A program made the translations under genes and the position numbers. The notes under the pieces are model-generated. The model made no database searches and was not told the origin of the DNA. It was given only the letters and a program-made list of their open reading frames with translations. From Propionibacterium sp. (GTDB taxonomy: Bacteria; Actinomycetota; Actinomycetes; Propionibacteriales; Propionibacteriaceae), in assembly GCA_012514785.1 (NCBI GenBank), contig JAAYZP010000165.1, positions 1-16,801 on the forward strand: a stretch of 16,801 bases of DNA, given 5' to 3'. This document shows positions 7,398-15,053 of this stretch, in pieces; within the stretch, counting starts at the first letter, position 1, and each line of letters starts with the position of its first letter.

Positions 7398-8426
7398 CTA
7401 GCTGTCGAAGAGGGAATCGCTCAAACCGCTCGGTGCTGCGAGCCCGAGATGGGCATATCCGGCGTTGGTGGCGACGCGTCCCCGGGGAGTGCGCATCATG
7501 AGGCCCTCGCGGATGAGGAAGGGTTCGGCCACCTCGGCCACGGTGTCCACCTCCTCGCCGACGCTGAGCGCCAGCGTCGAGAGCCCCACGGGCCCGCCGC
7601 CGAACTTGCGCACCAGGGAGTCGAGCACGGAGCGGTCGAGCCGGTCGAGGCCCAGTTCGTCGACCTCGTAGAGCTCCAGCGCCCCGCGGGCCACCTCCAG
7701 GGTGAGCCGCGCGTGCCCCTTCACCTGGCCGAAATCACGCACGCGGCGGAGCAGCCGGTTGCCGATCCGGGGTGTCCCCCGGCTGCGGGTGGCGATCTCG
7801 TAGGCGGCGTCGTCGGCGAGGTTGACGCCGAGCTTCCGGCCCGAGGAGCGCACGATGCCGGCGAGCGCGTCGTCGTCGTAGAAGTCGAGCTGCGCGGTGA
7901 AGCCGAACCGGTCGCGCAGGGGGCCGGGGAGCAGCCCGGCGCGGGTCGTCGCGCCGACCAGGGTGAACTGGGGCAGCTCGATGGGGATCGCGGTGGCACC
8001 GGGGCCCTTGCCGACGACGACGTCCACGCGGAAGTCCTCCATCGCGAGGTAGAGCAGCTCCTCGGCGGGCTTCGAGAGGCGGTGGATCTCGTCGATGAAC
8101 ATGACTTCATGCTCGTCCAGGCCGCTCAGGATGGCCGCGAGGTCGCCGGCGTGCTGGATGGCAGGACCCGAGGTGATGCGCAGGTTCACGCCCAACTCGT
8201 TCGCGATGATCATGGCCAGTGTGGTCTTGCCGAGCCCGGGCGGGCCGGAGAGGAGCACGTGGTCGGGGGCGGTGCCGCGATGACGGGCAGCGTCGAGCAC
8301 CAAGGCTAGCTGCTCCCGCACCCGCGGCTGACCCTCGAACTCCGTCAGCGCCTTCGGCCGGAGCGCGGACTCGAAGTCCCGCTCCTCCAGCGTGGCGTCG
8401 GGATCGACCGGTGAGTGTTCCGTCAT
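7398..8426 (-). CDS. ruvB: Holliday junction branch migration ATPase RuvB
   Basis: This 342-residue AAA+ motor forms hexameric rings with RuvA to drive branch migration at Holliday junctions. Visible features are the N-terminal LRPKALTEFEGQ, Walker A GPPGLGKTT (61-69), Walker B MFIDEIHRL (about 109-117), sensor 1 LVGATTRAG (157-163 region), arginine-containing LRDRFGF just after, and the C-terminal winged-helix region with GGGPVGLSTLA and EPFLIREGLMMRTPRGR. Length and motifs are complete. ATG 8426 overlaps the ruvA stop by four bases (ATGA), so the two are probably translationally coupled. It is the last gene of the yebC-ruvC-ruvA-ruvB set. Confidence 0.98.
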   Translation of the reverse strand: MTEHSPVDPDATLEERDFESALRPKALTEFEGQPRVREQLALVLDAARHRGTAPDHVLLSGPPGLGKTTLAMIIANELGVNLRITSGPAIQHAGDLAAILSGLDEHEVMFIDEIHRLSKPAEELLYLAMEDFRVDVVVGKGPGATAIPIELPQFTLVGATTRAGLLPGPLRDRFGFTAQLDFYDDDALAGIVRSSGRKLGVNLADDAAYEIATRSRGTPRIGNRLLRRVRDFGQVKGHARLTLEVARGALELYEVDELGLDRLDRSVLDSLVRKFGGGPVGLSTLALSVGEEVDTVAEVAEPFLIREGLMMRTPRGRVATNAGYAHLGLAAPSGLSDSLFDS

Positions 8427-9028
8427 CGCTTCGCCAGCGTACCCAGCGCTGCGCGCATGAGCCTCGCGATCGGGATGTCGGGGTCGGCCTCGACGAGGTG
8501 GGCCACGCCGTCGCAGGCCTTGTCGGCCTCCTTGGTGGACCAGCCGAGCCCCTCGAGGCCCTCGGTGACCTGGCGGCGCCACGCGTCGTCGGCCACGGGA
8601 GCCGGCGTGTGGCCGTCGGGATCGGTCAGGACGAGCACCTTGTCCTTCAGTTCGAGGAAGATCTTCGCGGCGCCCTTCGGGCCGATGCCGGGCACCGTGG
8701 CGAGCCTGCGCGCGTCCTCGGAGTGGATGACGGTCCGGAGCTCGCCCGGGCTGAAGACGCTCAGCATCGCCGAGGCCACCTTGGGCCCGACGCCGGAGGC
8801 GGTCTGCATCAGCTCGAACGCGTCGCGCTCCTGCGAGGTGCCGAAGCCCCACATCGTCAGCGAGTCCTCCCGCACGACGAGGCTCGTGAACACGGTGGTG
8901 GTCTCCCCGATGCGCAGCGCTGCGGCAGTGTTCGCGTTGGTGTGCGCGCGATACCCGACGCCCTGCACCTCGATCACGAACCACGTTGCACCGGCGGCCA
9001 CGACGGCCCCGGTCAGCTGCGAAATCAT
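8423..9028 (-). CDS. ruvA: Holliday junction DNA-binding protein RuvA
   Basis: This 201-residue protein binds four-way junctions as a tetramer and recruits RuvB. The N-terminal OB-fold region begins MISQLTG and includes GVGYRAHT. Two helix-hairpin-helix motifs follow: LMQTASGVGPKVASAML and LATVPGIGPKGAAKIFLEL. A flexible linker with DGHTPAP leads to the C-terminal domain III (TEGLEGLGWSTKEADKA), which contacts RuvB. The chosen ATG at 9028 overlaps the ruvC stop (ATGA), and the gene's own stop overlaps ruvB the same way. The size is normal for the family. Confidence 0.97.
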   Translation of the reverse strand: MISQLTGAVVAAGATWFVIEVQGVGYRAHTNANTAAALRIGETTTVFTSLVVREDSLTMWGFGTSQERDAFELMQTASGVGPKVASAMLSVFSPGELRTVIHSEDARRLATVPGIGPKGAAKIFLELKDKVLVLTDPDGHTPAPVADDAWRRQVTEGLEGLGWSTKEADKACDGVAHLVEADPDIPIARLMRAALGTLAKR

Positions 9029-9543
9029 CGTTTCCCTTTCGCCGCGGCCACGGCGGCCGCGTATCGGTTGGTTCTGGGGCCGCGCCAGGCGTGCGTGATC
9101 GCGATGGCGAGTGCATCGGCCGCGTCGGCAGGTTTCGGTGGTTGGGCCAGCTTCAGGATGCGGGTGACCATGTTGGTCAGCTGCGCCTTGTCCGCGGCAC
9201 CGGAGCCGGTCACGGCCGCCTTCACCTCGCTGGGTGTGTGGTACGCGACGTCGAGCCCCGCCCGGGCGCCCACCAGGGAGGCGACGCCGGCGGTCTGCAT
9301 CGTGTCCATCACCGAGTGGAGGTTGTGCTGGGCGAAGACGCGCTCGATGGCCATGGCCTCGGGGCGATACTCCTCCAGCCACTCCAGGAGCGCGGACTCG
9401 ATGCTCACCAGGCGGTTCGGCGTCGGGTCCGAGGCGGAGGTGCGGATCACTCCGACCGCCACCATCGTGGCCCGCCCCACGCGGGCGTCGACGATGCCGA
9501 CCCCACACCGGGTGAGGCCGGGATCGATGCCGATGACGCGCAC
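9025..9543 (-). CDS. ruvC: Crossover junction endodeoxyribonuclease RuvC
   Basis: This 172-residue resolvase cuts Holliday junctions symmetrically. The four acidic catalytic positions expected for the family are visible: Asp7 in GIDPG, Glu67 in AIERVF, and Asp140 and Asp143 in PADAADALA. The start is GTG at 9543, giving the canonical MRVIGIDPGLTRCG N-terminus; the ribosome site is weak, and the gene begins only 10 bases after the yebC stop, so re-initiation from yebC translation is likely. The C-terminus overlaps ruvA by ATGA. No LexA-like site was recognised upstream of the set. Confidence 0.97.
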   Translation of the reverse strand: MRVIGIDPGLTRCGVGIVDARVGRATMVAVGVIRTSASDPTPNRLVSIESALLEWLEEYRPEAMAIERVFAQHNLHSVMDTMQTAGVASLVGARAGLDVAYHTPSEVKAAVTGSGAADKAQLTNMVTRILKLAQPPKPADAADALAIAITHAWRGPRTNRYAAAVAAAKGKR

Positions 9544-9553
9544 GCTTCGCCCG

Positions 9554-10324
9554 TCAGTCCTCGTCCAGCTGGGCCGCGACCTCGGGCGTGAGGTCCAGGT
9601 TGCTGAAGACGTTCTGGACGTCGTCGGAGTCCTCGAGCGCCTCGATGATGTTGAAGACGGTGCGGGCGTGTTCGACGTCGTCGACCGGGGAGTCGAAGGA
9701 GGCGACGAACTGCACCTCGGCGGACTCGTACTCGAGGCCCGCGGCCTCGACGGCCTTGCGCACCTCGACGAGGTCGTTCGGGTCGCTCAGCGCCTCCCAG
9801 CTCTCGGGCAGCTCGGCCACCTCCTCCAGGCCGCCGTCCAGCGCCGCCTCCATGACGTCGTCCTCGCTGATCACACGCCCGTCCTGCTCCTTCGCGAGCG
9901 TGACCACGCCCTTGCGGGAGAACATGCGCGCGACGGAGCCGACGTCGGCCATCGTGCCGCCGTTGCGGGTGACCGCGACCCGGACGTCGGTGGCCGAGCG
10001 GTTGCGGTTGTCGGTGAGGCACTCGATGAGGAGGGCCACACCTGCGGGGCCGTAGGCCTCGTACATGATCGTCTCGTAGTCGCTGCCGCCGCTCTCCGCA
10101 CCGGACCCACGCTTGAGCGCGCGGTCGATGTTGTCGTTCGGGACCGACGACTTCTTCGCCTTCTGGATCGCGTCGTAGAGGGTGGGGTTGCCAGCAGGGT
10201 CACCACCGCCGAGGCGTGCCGCCACCTCGACGTTCTTCACGAGCTTCGCGAAGAGCTTGCCCCGCTTCGCGTCGAGCGCAGCCTTCTTGTGCTTGGTGGT
10301 TGCCCATTTGGAGTGACCCGCCAT
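9554..10324 (-). CDS. yebC: YebC/PmpR family protein (translation factor or regulator)
   Basis: This 256-residue cytoplasmic protein starts MAGHSKWATTKHKKAALDAKRGKLF, the near-invariant family N-terminus, and contains YEAYGPAGVALLIECLTDNRNR and the NGG (NGGTMADVGSVARMF) region. Family members have been described as DNA-binding regulators; more recent work on YebC/TACO1 proteins links them to relief of ribosome stalling, notably at proline runs. ATG 10324 has a clear AAAGGA five bases upstream. It sits ahead of ruvC as in many bacteria. The 62-base gap before it carries TAGGGT on the minus strand (10356-10361), a possible -10 with no clear -35, so it may have its own promoter and separate the ruv set from the lipid genes. 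Confidence 0.96.
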   Translation of the reverse strand: MAGHSKWATTKHKKAALDAKRGKLFAKLVKNVEVAARLGGGDPAGNPTLYDAIQKAKKSSVPNDNIDRALKRGSGAESGGSDYETIMYEAYGPAGVALLIECLTDNRNRSATDVRVAVTRNGGTMADVGSVARMFSRKGVVTLAKEQDGRVISEDDVMEAALDGGLEEVAELPESWEALSDPNDLVEVRKAVEAAGLEYESAEVQFVASFDSPVDDVEHARTVFNIIEALEDSDDVQNVFSNLDLTPEVAAQLDED

Positions 10325-10386
10325 GTTGTCCTTTCAAACCCAAACCGATGGGGACACCCTACCGCTCGCCCCCGGAAAGCCCCGGA

Positions 10387-11172
10387 TCAACGCCAGATGC
10401 GGCGCCGCTGCGGCTCGCTCGGGCGCGGAGCGGCCTGCTCCCACAGCCGTCGCCAGCGTGGCATCGTCGCGGGTGAGTCGTCGGGGCCGCCGAGCCGGCG
10501 ACGCTCCACCTCCCACCAGGACAGCTCGCCCTCGTTCACGAGGTGCTCGACGCGCGCCTGCACCTCGCGGGTGACGTCCTCGATGCTCTGGCCGCGCGCG
10601 TAGATCGGCGCTCCGAACCGCACGGACACCTTGGGCTTGCGCACGAGCCGCAGCTTGAGGGTCTGAGACAGCCGGAACGTGCCGACGATGCCCACCGGCA
10701 CCACCGCGACGGAGTGCTGCTTGGCCAACTCGGCAGCCACCGTGTCGAACTCCCCGACGAGCCTGCCGCCGTGCGGGTCGGCCGAGAACACGACGATGTT
10801 GTGCCGCTTCGCCAGCGCCCTGCTGAGCCTGCGTGCGCCGGGGCGCAGCCGCCGCGGCAGCGCGATCCGCAGCAGCTGGTGGTCCAGCCGGCCTGCCTCG
10901 TTGGCCGCGAAGATGAACGGCGTGTCGAGCCCTACCAGCGCGTCGCTGCCCACCACCTCGAGATCGACCCGCGGGGCGAAGAGCCCGGCGAGGTTCAGTG
11001 CGCGGAGCTGCTGCCAGCCCAGCCGGTTCGTCGGCTGCGCAACCTCCGGCGGCGCCCCTGCCGGTCGGCGCATGCGCCTGCCGAAGAAGCGGAGGGCGTC
11101 GGAGACCAGCGTGATCCTCGGCCCGCGTCGCCGTTTGGCGTCGCTGGCCCAGGACTTGAACTCGCGGCTCAT
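10387..11172 (-). CDS. PlsC-like acyltransferase-fold protein with degenerate catalytic motifs
   Basis: This 261-residue protein resembles 1-acyl-glycerol-3-phosphate acyltransferases in layout, with two expected motifs altered. Where the NHx4D motif should be it reads NEAGRLD (91-97), replacing the catalytic His with Glu. Where FPEGTRS is expected it reads FSADPHGG (129-136). Later landmarks fit the fold: VAVVPVGIVGTF (155-166) and VSVRFGAPI (182-190). The N-terminus is basic with no clear membrane helix, and the tail (SWWEVERRR, then Pro/Arg-rich) resembles those of actinobacterial homologues as I recall them. ATG 11172 overlaps the LarA-like gene by ATGA. It may be a non-catalytic binding protein or use another chemistry. 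That the reading frame is intact argues against simple decay. Family confidence is moderate; function is unknown. Confidence 0.8.
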   Translation of the reverse strand: MSREFKSWASDAKRRRGPRITLVSDALRFFGRRMRRPAGAPPEVAQPTNRLGWQQLRALNLAGLFAPRVDLEVVGSDALVGLDTPFIFAANEAGRLDHQLLRIALPRRLRPGARRLSRALAKRHNIVVFSADPHGGRLVGEFDTVAAELAKQHSVAVVPVGIVGTFRLSQTLKLRLVRKPKVSVRFGAPIYARGQSIEDVTREVQARVEHLVNEGELSWWEVERRRLGGPDDSPATMPRWRRLWEQAAPRPSEPQRRRIWR

Positions 11173-12683
11173 CGCACGTCCCCGAGCGGGAGGCCGGGCC
11201 CGTGCAGGTAGGTGATCTGCGGGCTGCGTCCCACCGTGTTGGACGCGATCTCGAGCGCGTCGGCGTAGGTGCTGGCCGCGCGGTGTCCGAAGAGGTCCGC
11301 GGTGCGGCGGTTGCCGCCCACCCAGATCACGTCCGAGAAGCTCCGGCTGGCCTCCGCCACCCGGTACCACGTCTGGAAGGTGCGCAGCGGGTGGTCGGCG
11401 AACTGCTTGCGGTACAGGTCGACGTACCACTGGTCCGCGCACGCGCGCTCCTCGAACTCGCCCATCTCCGCGGGGTCGATCGTCTCGGGGAGGACCTTGG
11501 CGAAGAAGTCCGCGGCCGAGGACTGCCGGCGGTTGGAGAACCGGGGGCTGAGGGGATGGAACGCGACCAGCACTCCCTGGTCCCGCACGAACGGGGTGCC
11601 GAGATGGCTGCCCGCGCGCCGGTTGAGCGCGTGCGCGGCGGCGTTGATGGGGGAACCGACGGGGTCGCCGTCGTCGAATGCGCCGCCCCACACGCCGGTC
11701 ACGAGCACGTCTGCACGCCCCTGCACCTCGACGGCGTTCGCGGCCTGCCAGACGCCCGCGGCTTCCGTGAACACGTCGCCCGGGTCTCCCCCGACGACGT
11801 CGACCACGGCGTAGTCCGCCACGGGGGTGGCGTGCAGCGCCTGCGACGCGGGCTTCGGGAACGCGGCCACGAGCTGCCGCGAGACGGCGAACGCGATCTG
11901 GTCGGGCACCTTCCACTCCCATTCGCGCCGCGAAGCGAAGCGCAGCCCGCCGCTCAGGTAGGGCTGGCCCAGGACGGCCTGGAGCGCGAAGATGTCCACG
12001 GCTCCGTGCACGACGCCACACACGCGATCGATGAAGCTCTGCTCGGCACCGGGCGCGCCCAGGCGGGACAGGGTGGCGGCGTCCACGATGCCCTTCGTGA
12101 GCGGGTGGCGGTCGTCGTGGCCGTACTGCGCCCCGATGGAGACCACCAGGTCGGACTCGGCCACGCGGCGGTTGATCGCGACAGGGTGCCCGTCGACCTC
12201 CCCGACAGCCACGCCGCGTTCGGTGATGTCGTGGCTCTCGATCCGCCCGTCGGGCAGGAAGCTCGTAGCCACGCGGTCACCCAGCACGCGGGTCATGTCC
12301 ACGGGGCTCCAGCGCTTGTTCAGGCCTCCGCCGACCACGATCGCGACGTCGTCGACGCCGGCCCGTGCGGCCACCTCCAGCACGCGCTCGACGATCGTGC
12401 GGCGGACGTCGAAGCGCATCCGGGGGCGCGGGCGCTCGTGGTCGAGGACGACGAGCGTGAGCTTGGTGGTGCGCTCCAACCGCCGCTCGAGGGCGTCGGT
12501 GCCGGTGGGTGCCTCCAGCGCGGCGTCGATGAGCCGCACCGGGTCCGCCGAGGGCACGGCGTCTGCGGGGTAGACAACCTTGGTGCCGAGCCCGAATCGG
12601 CCCAGCCCCACCTTGTCGCCGGCGAGCGTGAGCAGCGAAGGGGTCTGGGCGTCGACCTCCAGCACGAATCCTGGACGAGACAT
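11169..12683 (-). CDS. LarA-like protein (DUF2088, nickel-pincer racemase superfamily)
   Basis: The protein has 504 residues. The N-terminal half resembles LarA: VVLDHERPRPRMRFDVRRTIV (79-99) fits the substrate/cofactor loop that contains Asp-x-x-Arg-x-x-Pro in lactate racemase, and SDLVVSIGAQYGHDDRHPLTKGIVDAATL (177-205) aligns with the region bearing the pincer lysine, here Lys197 in TKGIV, with His189 and His193 nearby. The usual ATGxHR turn seems to read GGGLNKRW, losing its His. The family uses a nickel-pincer nucleotide made by LarB, LarC and LarE, none of which is in this window, so cofactor use is unproven. ATG 12683 has GAAAGGA six bases upstream. It lies 24 bases after the FAR-HAD gene and overlaps the acyltransferase-like gene. 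Lactate is an unlikely substrate in this setting; a hydroxy-acyl or alcohol lipid substrate is speculative. Confidence 0.75.
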   Translation of the reverse strand: MSRPGFVLEVDAQTPSLLTLAGDKVGLGRFGLGTKVVYPADAVPSADPVRLIDAALEAPTGTDALERRLERTTKLTLVVLDHERPRPRMRFDVRRTIVERVLEVAARAGVDDVAIVVGGGLNKRWSPVDMTRVLGDRVATSFLPDGRIESHDITERGVAVGEVDGHPVAINRRVAESDLVVSIGAQYGHDDRHPLTKGIVDAATLSRLGAPGAEQSFIDRVCGVVHGAVDIFALQAVLGQPYLSGGLRFASRREWEWKVPDQIAFAVSRQLVAAFPKPASQALHATPVADYAVVDVVGGDPGDVFTEAAGVWQAANAVEVQGRADVLVTGVWGGAFDDGDPVGSPINAAAHALNRRAGSHLGTPFVRDQGVLVAFHPLSPRFSNRRQSSAADFFAKVLPETIDPAEMGEFEERACADQWYVDLYRKQFADHPLRTFQTWYRVAEASRSFSDVIWVGGNRRTADLFGHRAASTYADALEIASNTVGRSPQITYLHGPGLPLGDVR

Positions 12684-12707
12684 GTTGGTCCTTTCAAGTG
12701 GCTGAGG

Positions 12708-15053
12708 CTAGGCCTTCGGCATTTTCCAGCGGGGAACGGGGCTCATGGACGGCCAGTCGATGATCGACCAGCCCCGCTGTTTCGCGGCGCGCATGAGCCC
12801 GATATCGGGGCTGACCGCCACGGGGGAACCCACCGAGCTGAGCATCGGCAGGTCGACGTGGCTGTCCGCGTAGGCGTAGCTCTTGTCGAGGTCGATGTTG
12901 TGCAGGGAGGCGTAGTGGTGCAGCCAGGCCGAGCGTGACTCCCCCACCATCGGCGGGCCGCTCAGGTATCCGGTGCAGCGCCCCTCGTCGTCGACGGCGA
13001 GGTCGGCCGCGACGATCGTGTCGAACAGGCCCTCGAAGGGCCGGGTCAGCGGCCGGATGACGCCGGTGATCAGCACCGTGGTGTGCCCGGCGTCGCGGTG
13101 CTCGCGGATCCGGCGGATGGCGTCGGGCGACATCCGGTCGAGGATCAGCGGCGCGAGCCGCTCGTCGACGTAGCGCTCCAGCTCCACCAGGTCCGCGCCC
13201 TCGTAGCGCCGGTAGATCGAGCGGAGGAACACGCCGCGGTCGCGACGCTCCGCGCCCAGGTAGGCGGGCAGCGCGGCCACCAGCCGCGCCAGCTCACCCA
13301 CGCGCTGCAGCGGCGCCAGCTCCGGCATCTTCGTCCACAGGTACGTCTCGACGACGTTGGTGGCCATGACCGTGCCGTCGAGGTCGAACGCGGCCAGGAC
13401 CTTCGCGTCGGTGTGCTTCAGCGGGCGGAAGGTGGAGGAACGGTTCTGGCGACGCTTGCGCGCCGCGTCGAGGCGACGCACCGGGTCCGTGATCGCGGGC
13501 GCGTGCACGTCCTGCAGGTAGTAGCGCCAGTCGAAGTCGGCGGAGTCGAACCCGAAGCGCTCGGCGTCGTCGGGGTGCAGCGAGTGGTGCAGCGCGAGCG
13601 TGCGGTCGTCGACGAAGTGCAGCTCCGACTGGAGGTACTCGCCGTAGAGGGTGAGGTACTTGCCGAGGAAGCCCAGCTGCTTCTTGGTCCGGTCGATGCT
13701 GGTGGCCATGGCGCGGACCTTCTTGCCGCGTGGGGCGAAGCTCAGCACCTTGTCGGCGATCTCCGTCGCCTTGCCGCCGATGCGCATCAGCCGTTCGATG
13801 GGCTCGGCGCCCGGGAAGTTCCACGTCGCGAGCTCGGTGGAGCCCTGCCCCTCCGTGTACGGGTGGGCCTCGAAGTAGGCGCGCACGTGCTCGTAGATGC
13901 CGCGGAACGTCAGGGGGTTCCGCGCGCCGGAGCTGCAGTGGTAGTACTCGGGCGCGCCGATCTCGGGCTCGGTGGCGCAGACGGCGACGATGGCGTTGAC
14001 CACGAAGTCGCACGGGATGATGTCGATCACCGCGTCCGGCGAGGCAGGGAACTCGGGCAGCTGGCCGCGCCCGTAGGCGAGGATGATCGGGTCGGCCATC
14101 TTGAAGCCTTCGATCCAGCCGGGGTACGGGTCCCTGAGCGAGGACTCGACGATCGCGGGCCGGACGACGGAGACGCGGATGTCCTTGCCCATGTCGGCGA
14201 CGACGGACTCCCCCATCGCCTTGGCGAAGGTGTAGACGTCGGTCCAGCCCAGCGAGCGCGCGCGCTCGGTGCCGGCGGCGACGAGTTCCTGCTTGACCCA
14301 CTCCTGGCGGCGCCGCTCCGTGTCCTCCGAGGTGGTCAGGTAGCCGGCCTGGCGGTGCAGCGCCTCGGCCTCCTTGCGGAGCTTGGTGAGCTGCTCGGAG
14401 GACCGCGAGCGGGCCTCGACGTGCTCGGCCATCTGCAGCGCGGCGTCCGCCTCGGCCTCGTAGTCGACGTCGTGGTCGTGCGCGGCCTCGGGGATCGCGC
14501 CGCGTCGGCGGCCGGCGGTGTACGCCGTCGAGACCTGCACGTAGTGCGGGATGCGCTCGAGGTTGCCGTCGGCGTCCGAGGCGGACTCGATGAACCGCTG
14601 CATCAGCGCCTTCGTGCCGACGACGTTGGTCATGAAGGCCTGGTCGATCGGTGGGTCGAACGACACGTCGCCGGCGCAGTGCACGAGCACGTCGATGTCG
14701 CGGGGCAGCTCGGGGACCTGCGGCAGGTCACCGGAGATGACCTCGACGCGATCCGCCATCAGCTGCTCGACCGAGCCGGCCTCGTCGACGATCTCCTTGA
14801 AGATCTTCTTGCCGAGCAGCCCGGCCACGCGCTGTTCGGCCGTGACCGACCCCTTGGGGCGCACGAGCACCGCGGTGCGGGTGCCGGGGCACTCCCCGAG
14901 GAACGCCCACAGCATCTGCTCGCCGATGAACCCGGTCACCCCGGTCATCGCGACCTTCTTGCCGTCCAGGAGGTCCCGGATCCGCCCGTCGAGCAGCGGG
15001 GGCACGTGCATCTGCTCGGCCACGCCGAACGAGGATGCGGGAGCATTAGTCAT
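12708..15053 (-). CDS. Fatty acyl reductase fused to HAD-IB phosphatase
   Basis: This 781-residue protein has two parts. Residues 1-535 match alcohol-forming fatty acyl-CoA/ACP reductases: Rossmann motif VAMTGVTGFIGE (34-45), HYVQVSTAYTAG (170-181), a charged helical insert (about 200-265), then ERARSLGW and the YxxxK catalytic pair YTFAK (274-278). The FAR_C region (about 450-520) includes FDWRYYLQD. Residues 550-781 are a HAD-IB phosphatase: AAFDLDGTV (554-562), LITG (661-664), GESR (704-707) where family members usually have a lysine-bearing GEAK-type motif, and YADSHVDLPML (727-737). No signal peptide or clear TM helix is seen. ATG 15053 has GGAGG about nine bases upstream and overlaps the hisA stop by 8 bases. 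Likely product: a long-chain fatty alcohol plus phosphatase activity on an unknown phosphate. Substrate is inferred only. Confidence 0.88.
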   Translation of the reverse strand: MTNAPASSFGVAEQMHVPPLLDGRIRDLLDGKKVAMTGVTGFIGEQMLWAFLGECPGTRTAVLVRPKGSVTAEQRVAGLLGKKIFKEIVDEAGSVEQLMADRVEVISGDLPQVPELPRDIDVLVHCAGDVSFDPPIDQAFMTNVVGTKALMQRFIESASDADGNLERIPHYVQVSTAYTAGRRRGAIPEAAHDHDVDYEAEADAALQMAEHVEARSRSSEQLTKLRKEAEALHRQAGYLTTSEDTERRRQEWVKQELVAAGTERARSLGWTDVYTFAKAMGESVVADMGKDIRVSVVRPAIVESSLRDPYPGWIEGFKMADPIILAYGRGQLPEFPASPDAVIDIIPCDFVVNAIVAVCATEPEIGAPEYYHCSSGARNPLTFRGIYEHVRAYFEAHPYTEGQGSTELATWNFPGAEPIERLMRIGGKATEIADKVLSFAPRGKKVRAMATSIDRTKKQLGFLGKYLTLYGEYLQSELHFVDDRTLALHHSLHPDDAERFGFDSADFDWRYYLQDVHAPAITDPVRRLDAARKRRQNRSSTFRPLKHTDAKVLAAFDLDGTVMATNVVETYLWTKMPELAPLQRVGELARLVAALPAYLGAERRDRGVFLRSIYRRYEGADLVELERYVDERLAPLILDRMSPDAIRRIREHRDAGHTTVLITGVIRPLTRPFEGLFDTIVAADLAVDDEGRCTGYLSGPPMVGESRSAWLHHYASLHNIDLDKSYAYADSHVDLPMLSSVGSPVAVSPDIGLMRAAKQRGWSIIDWPSMSPVPRWKMPKA

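Noticed and set aside
10369..10386. CCCCGG repeated around GAAAG after the acyltransferase-like gene, as a terminator
   Set aside because: The copies are direct rather than inverted apart from each being self-complementary, so no long stem forms; no T-run follows.
8219..10603. Plus-strand open frame of 794 codons across ruvB, ruvA, ruvC and yebC
   Set aside because: It runs opposite four confidently recognised genes, has no recognisable motif or sensible ribosome site, and crosses gene boundaries.
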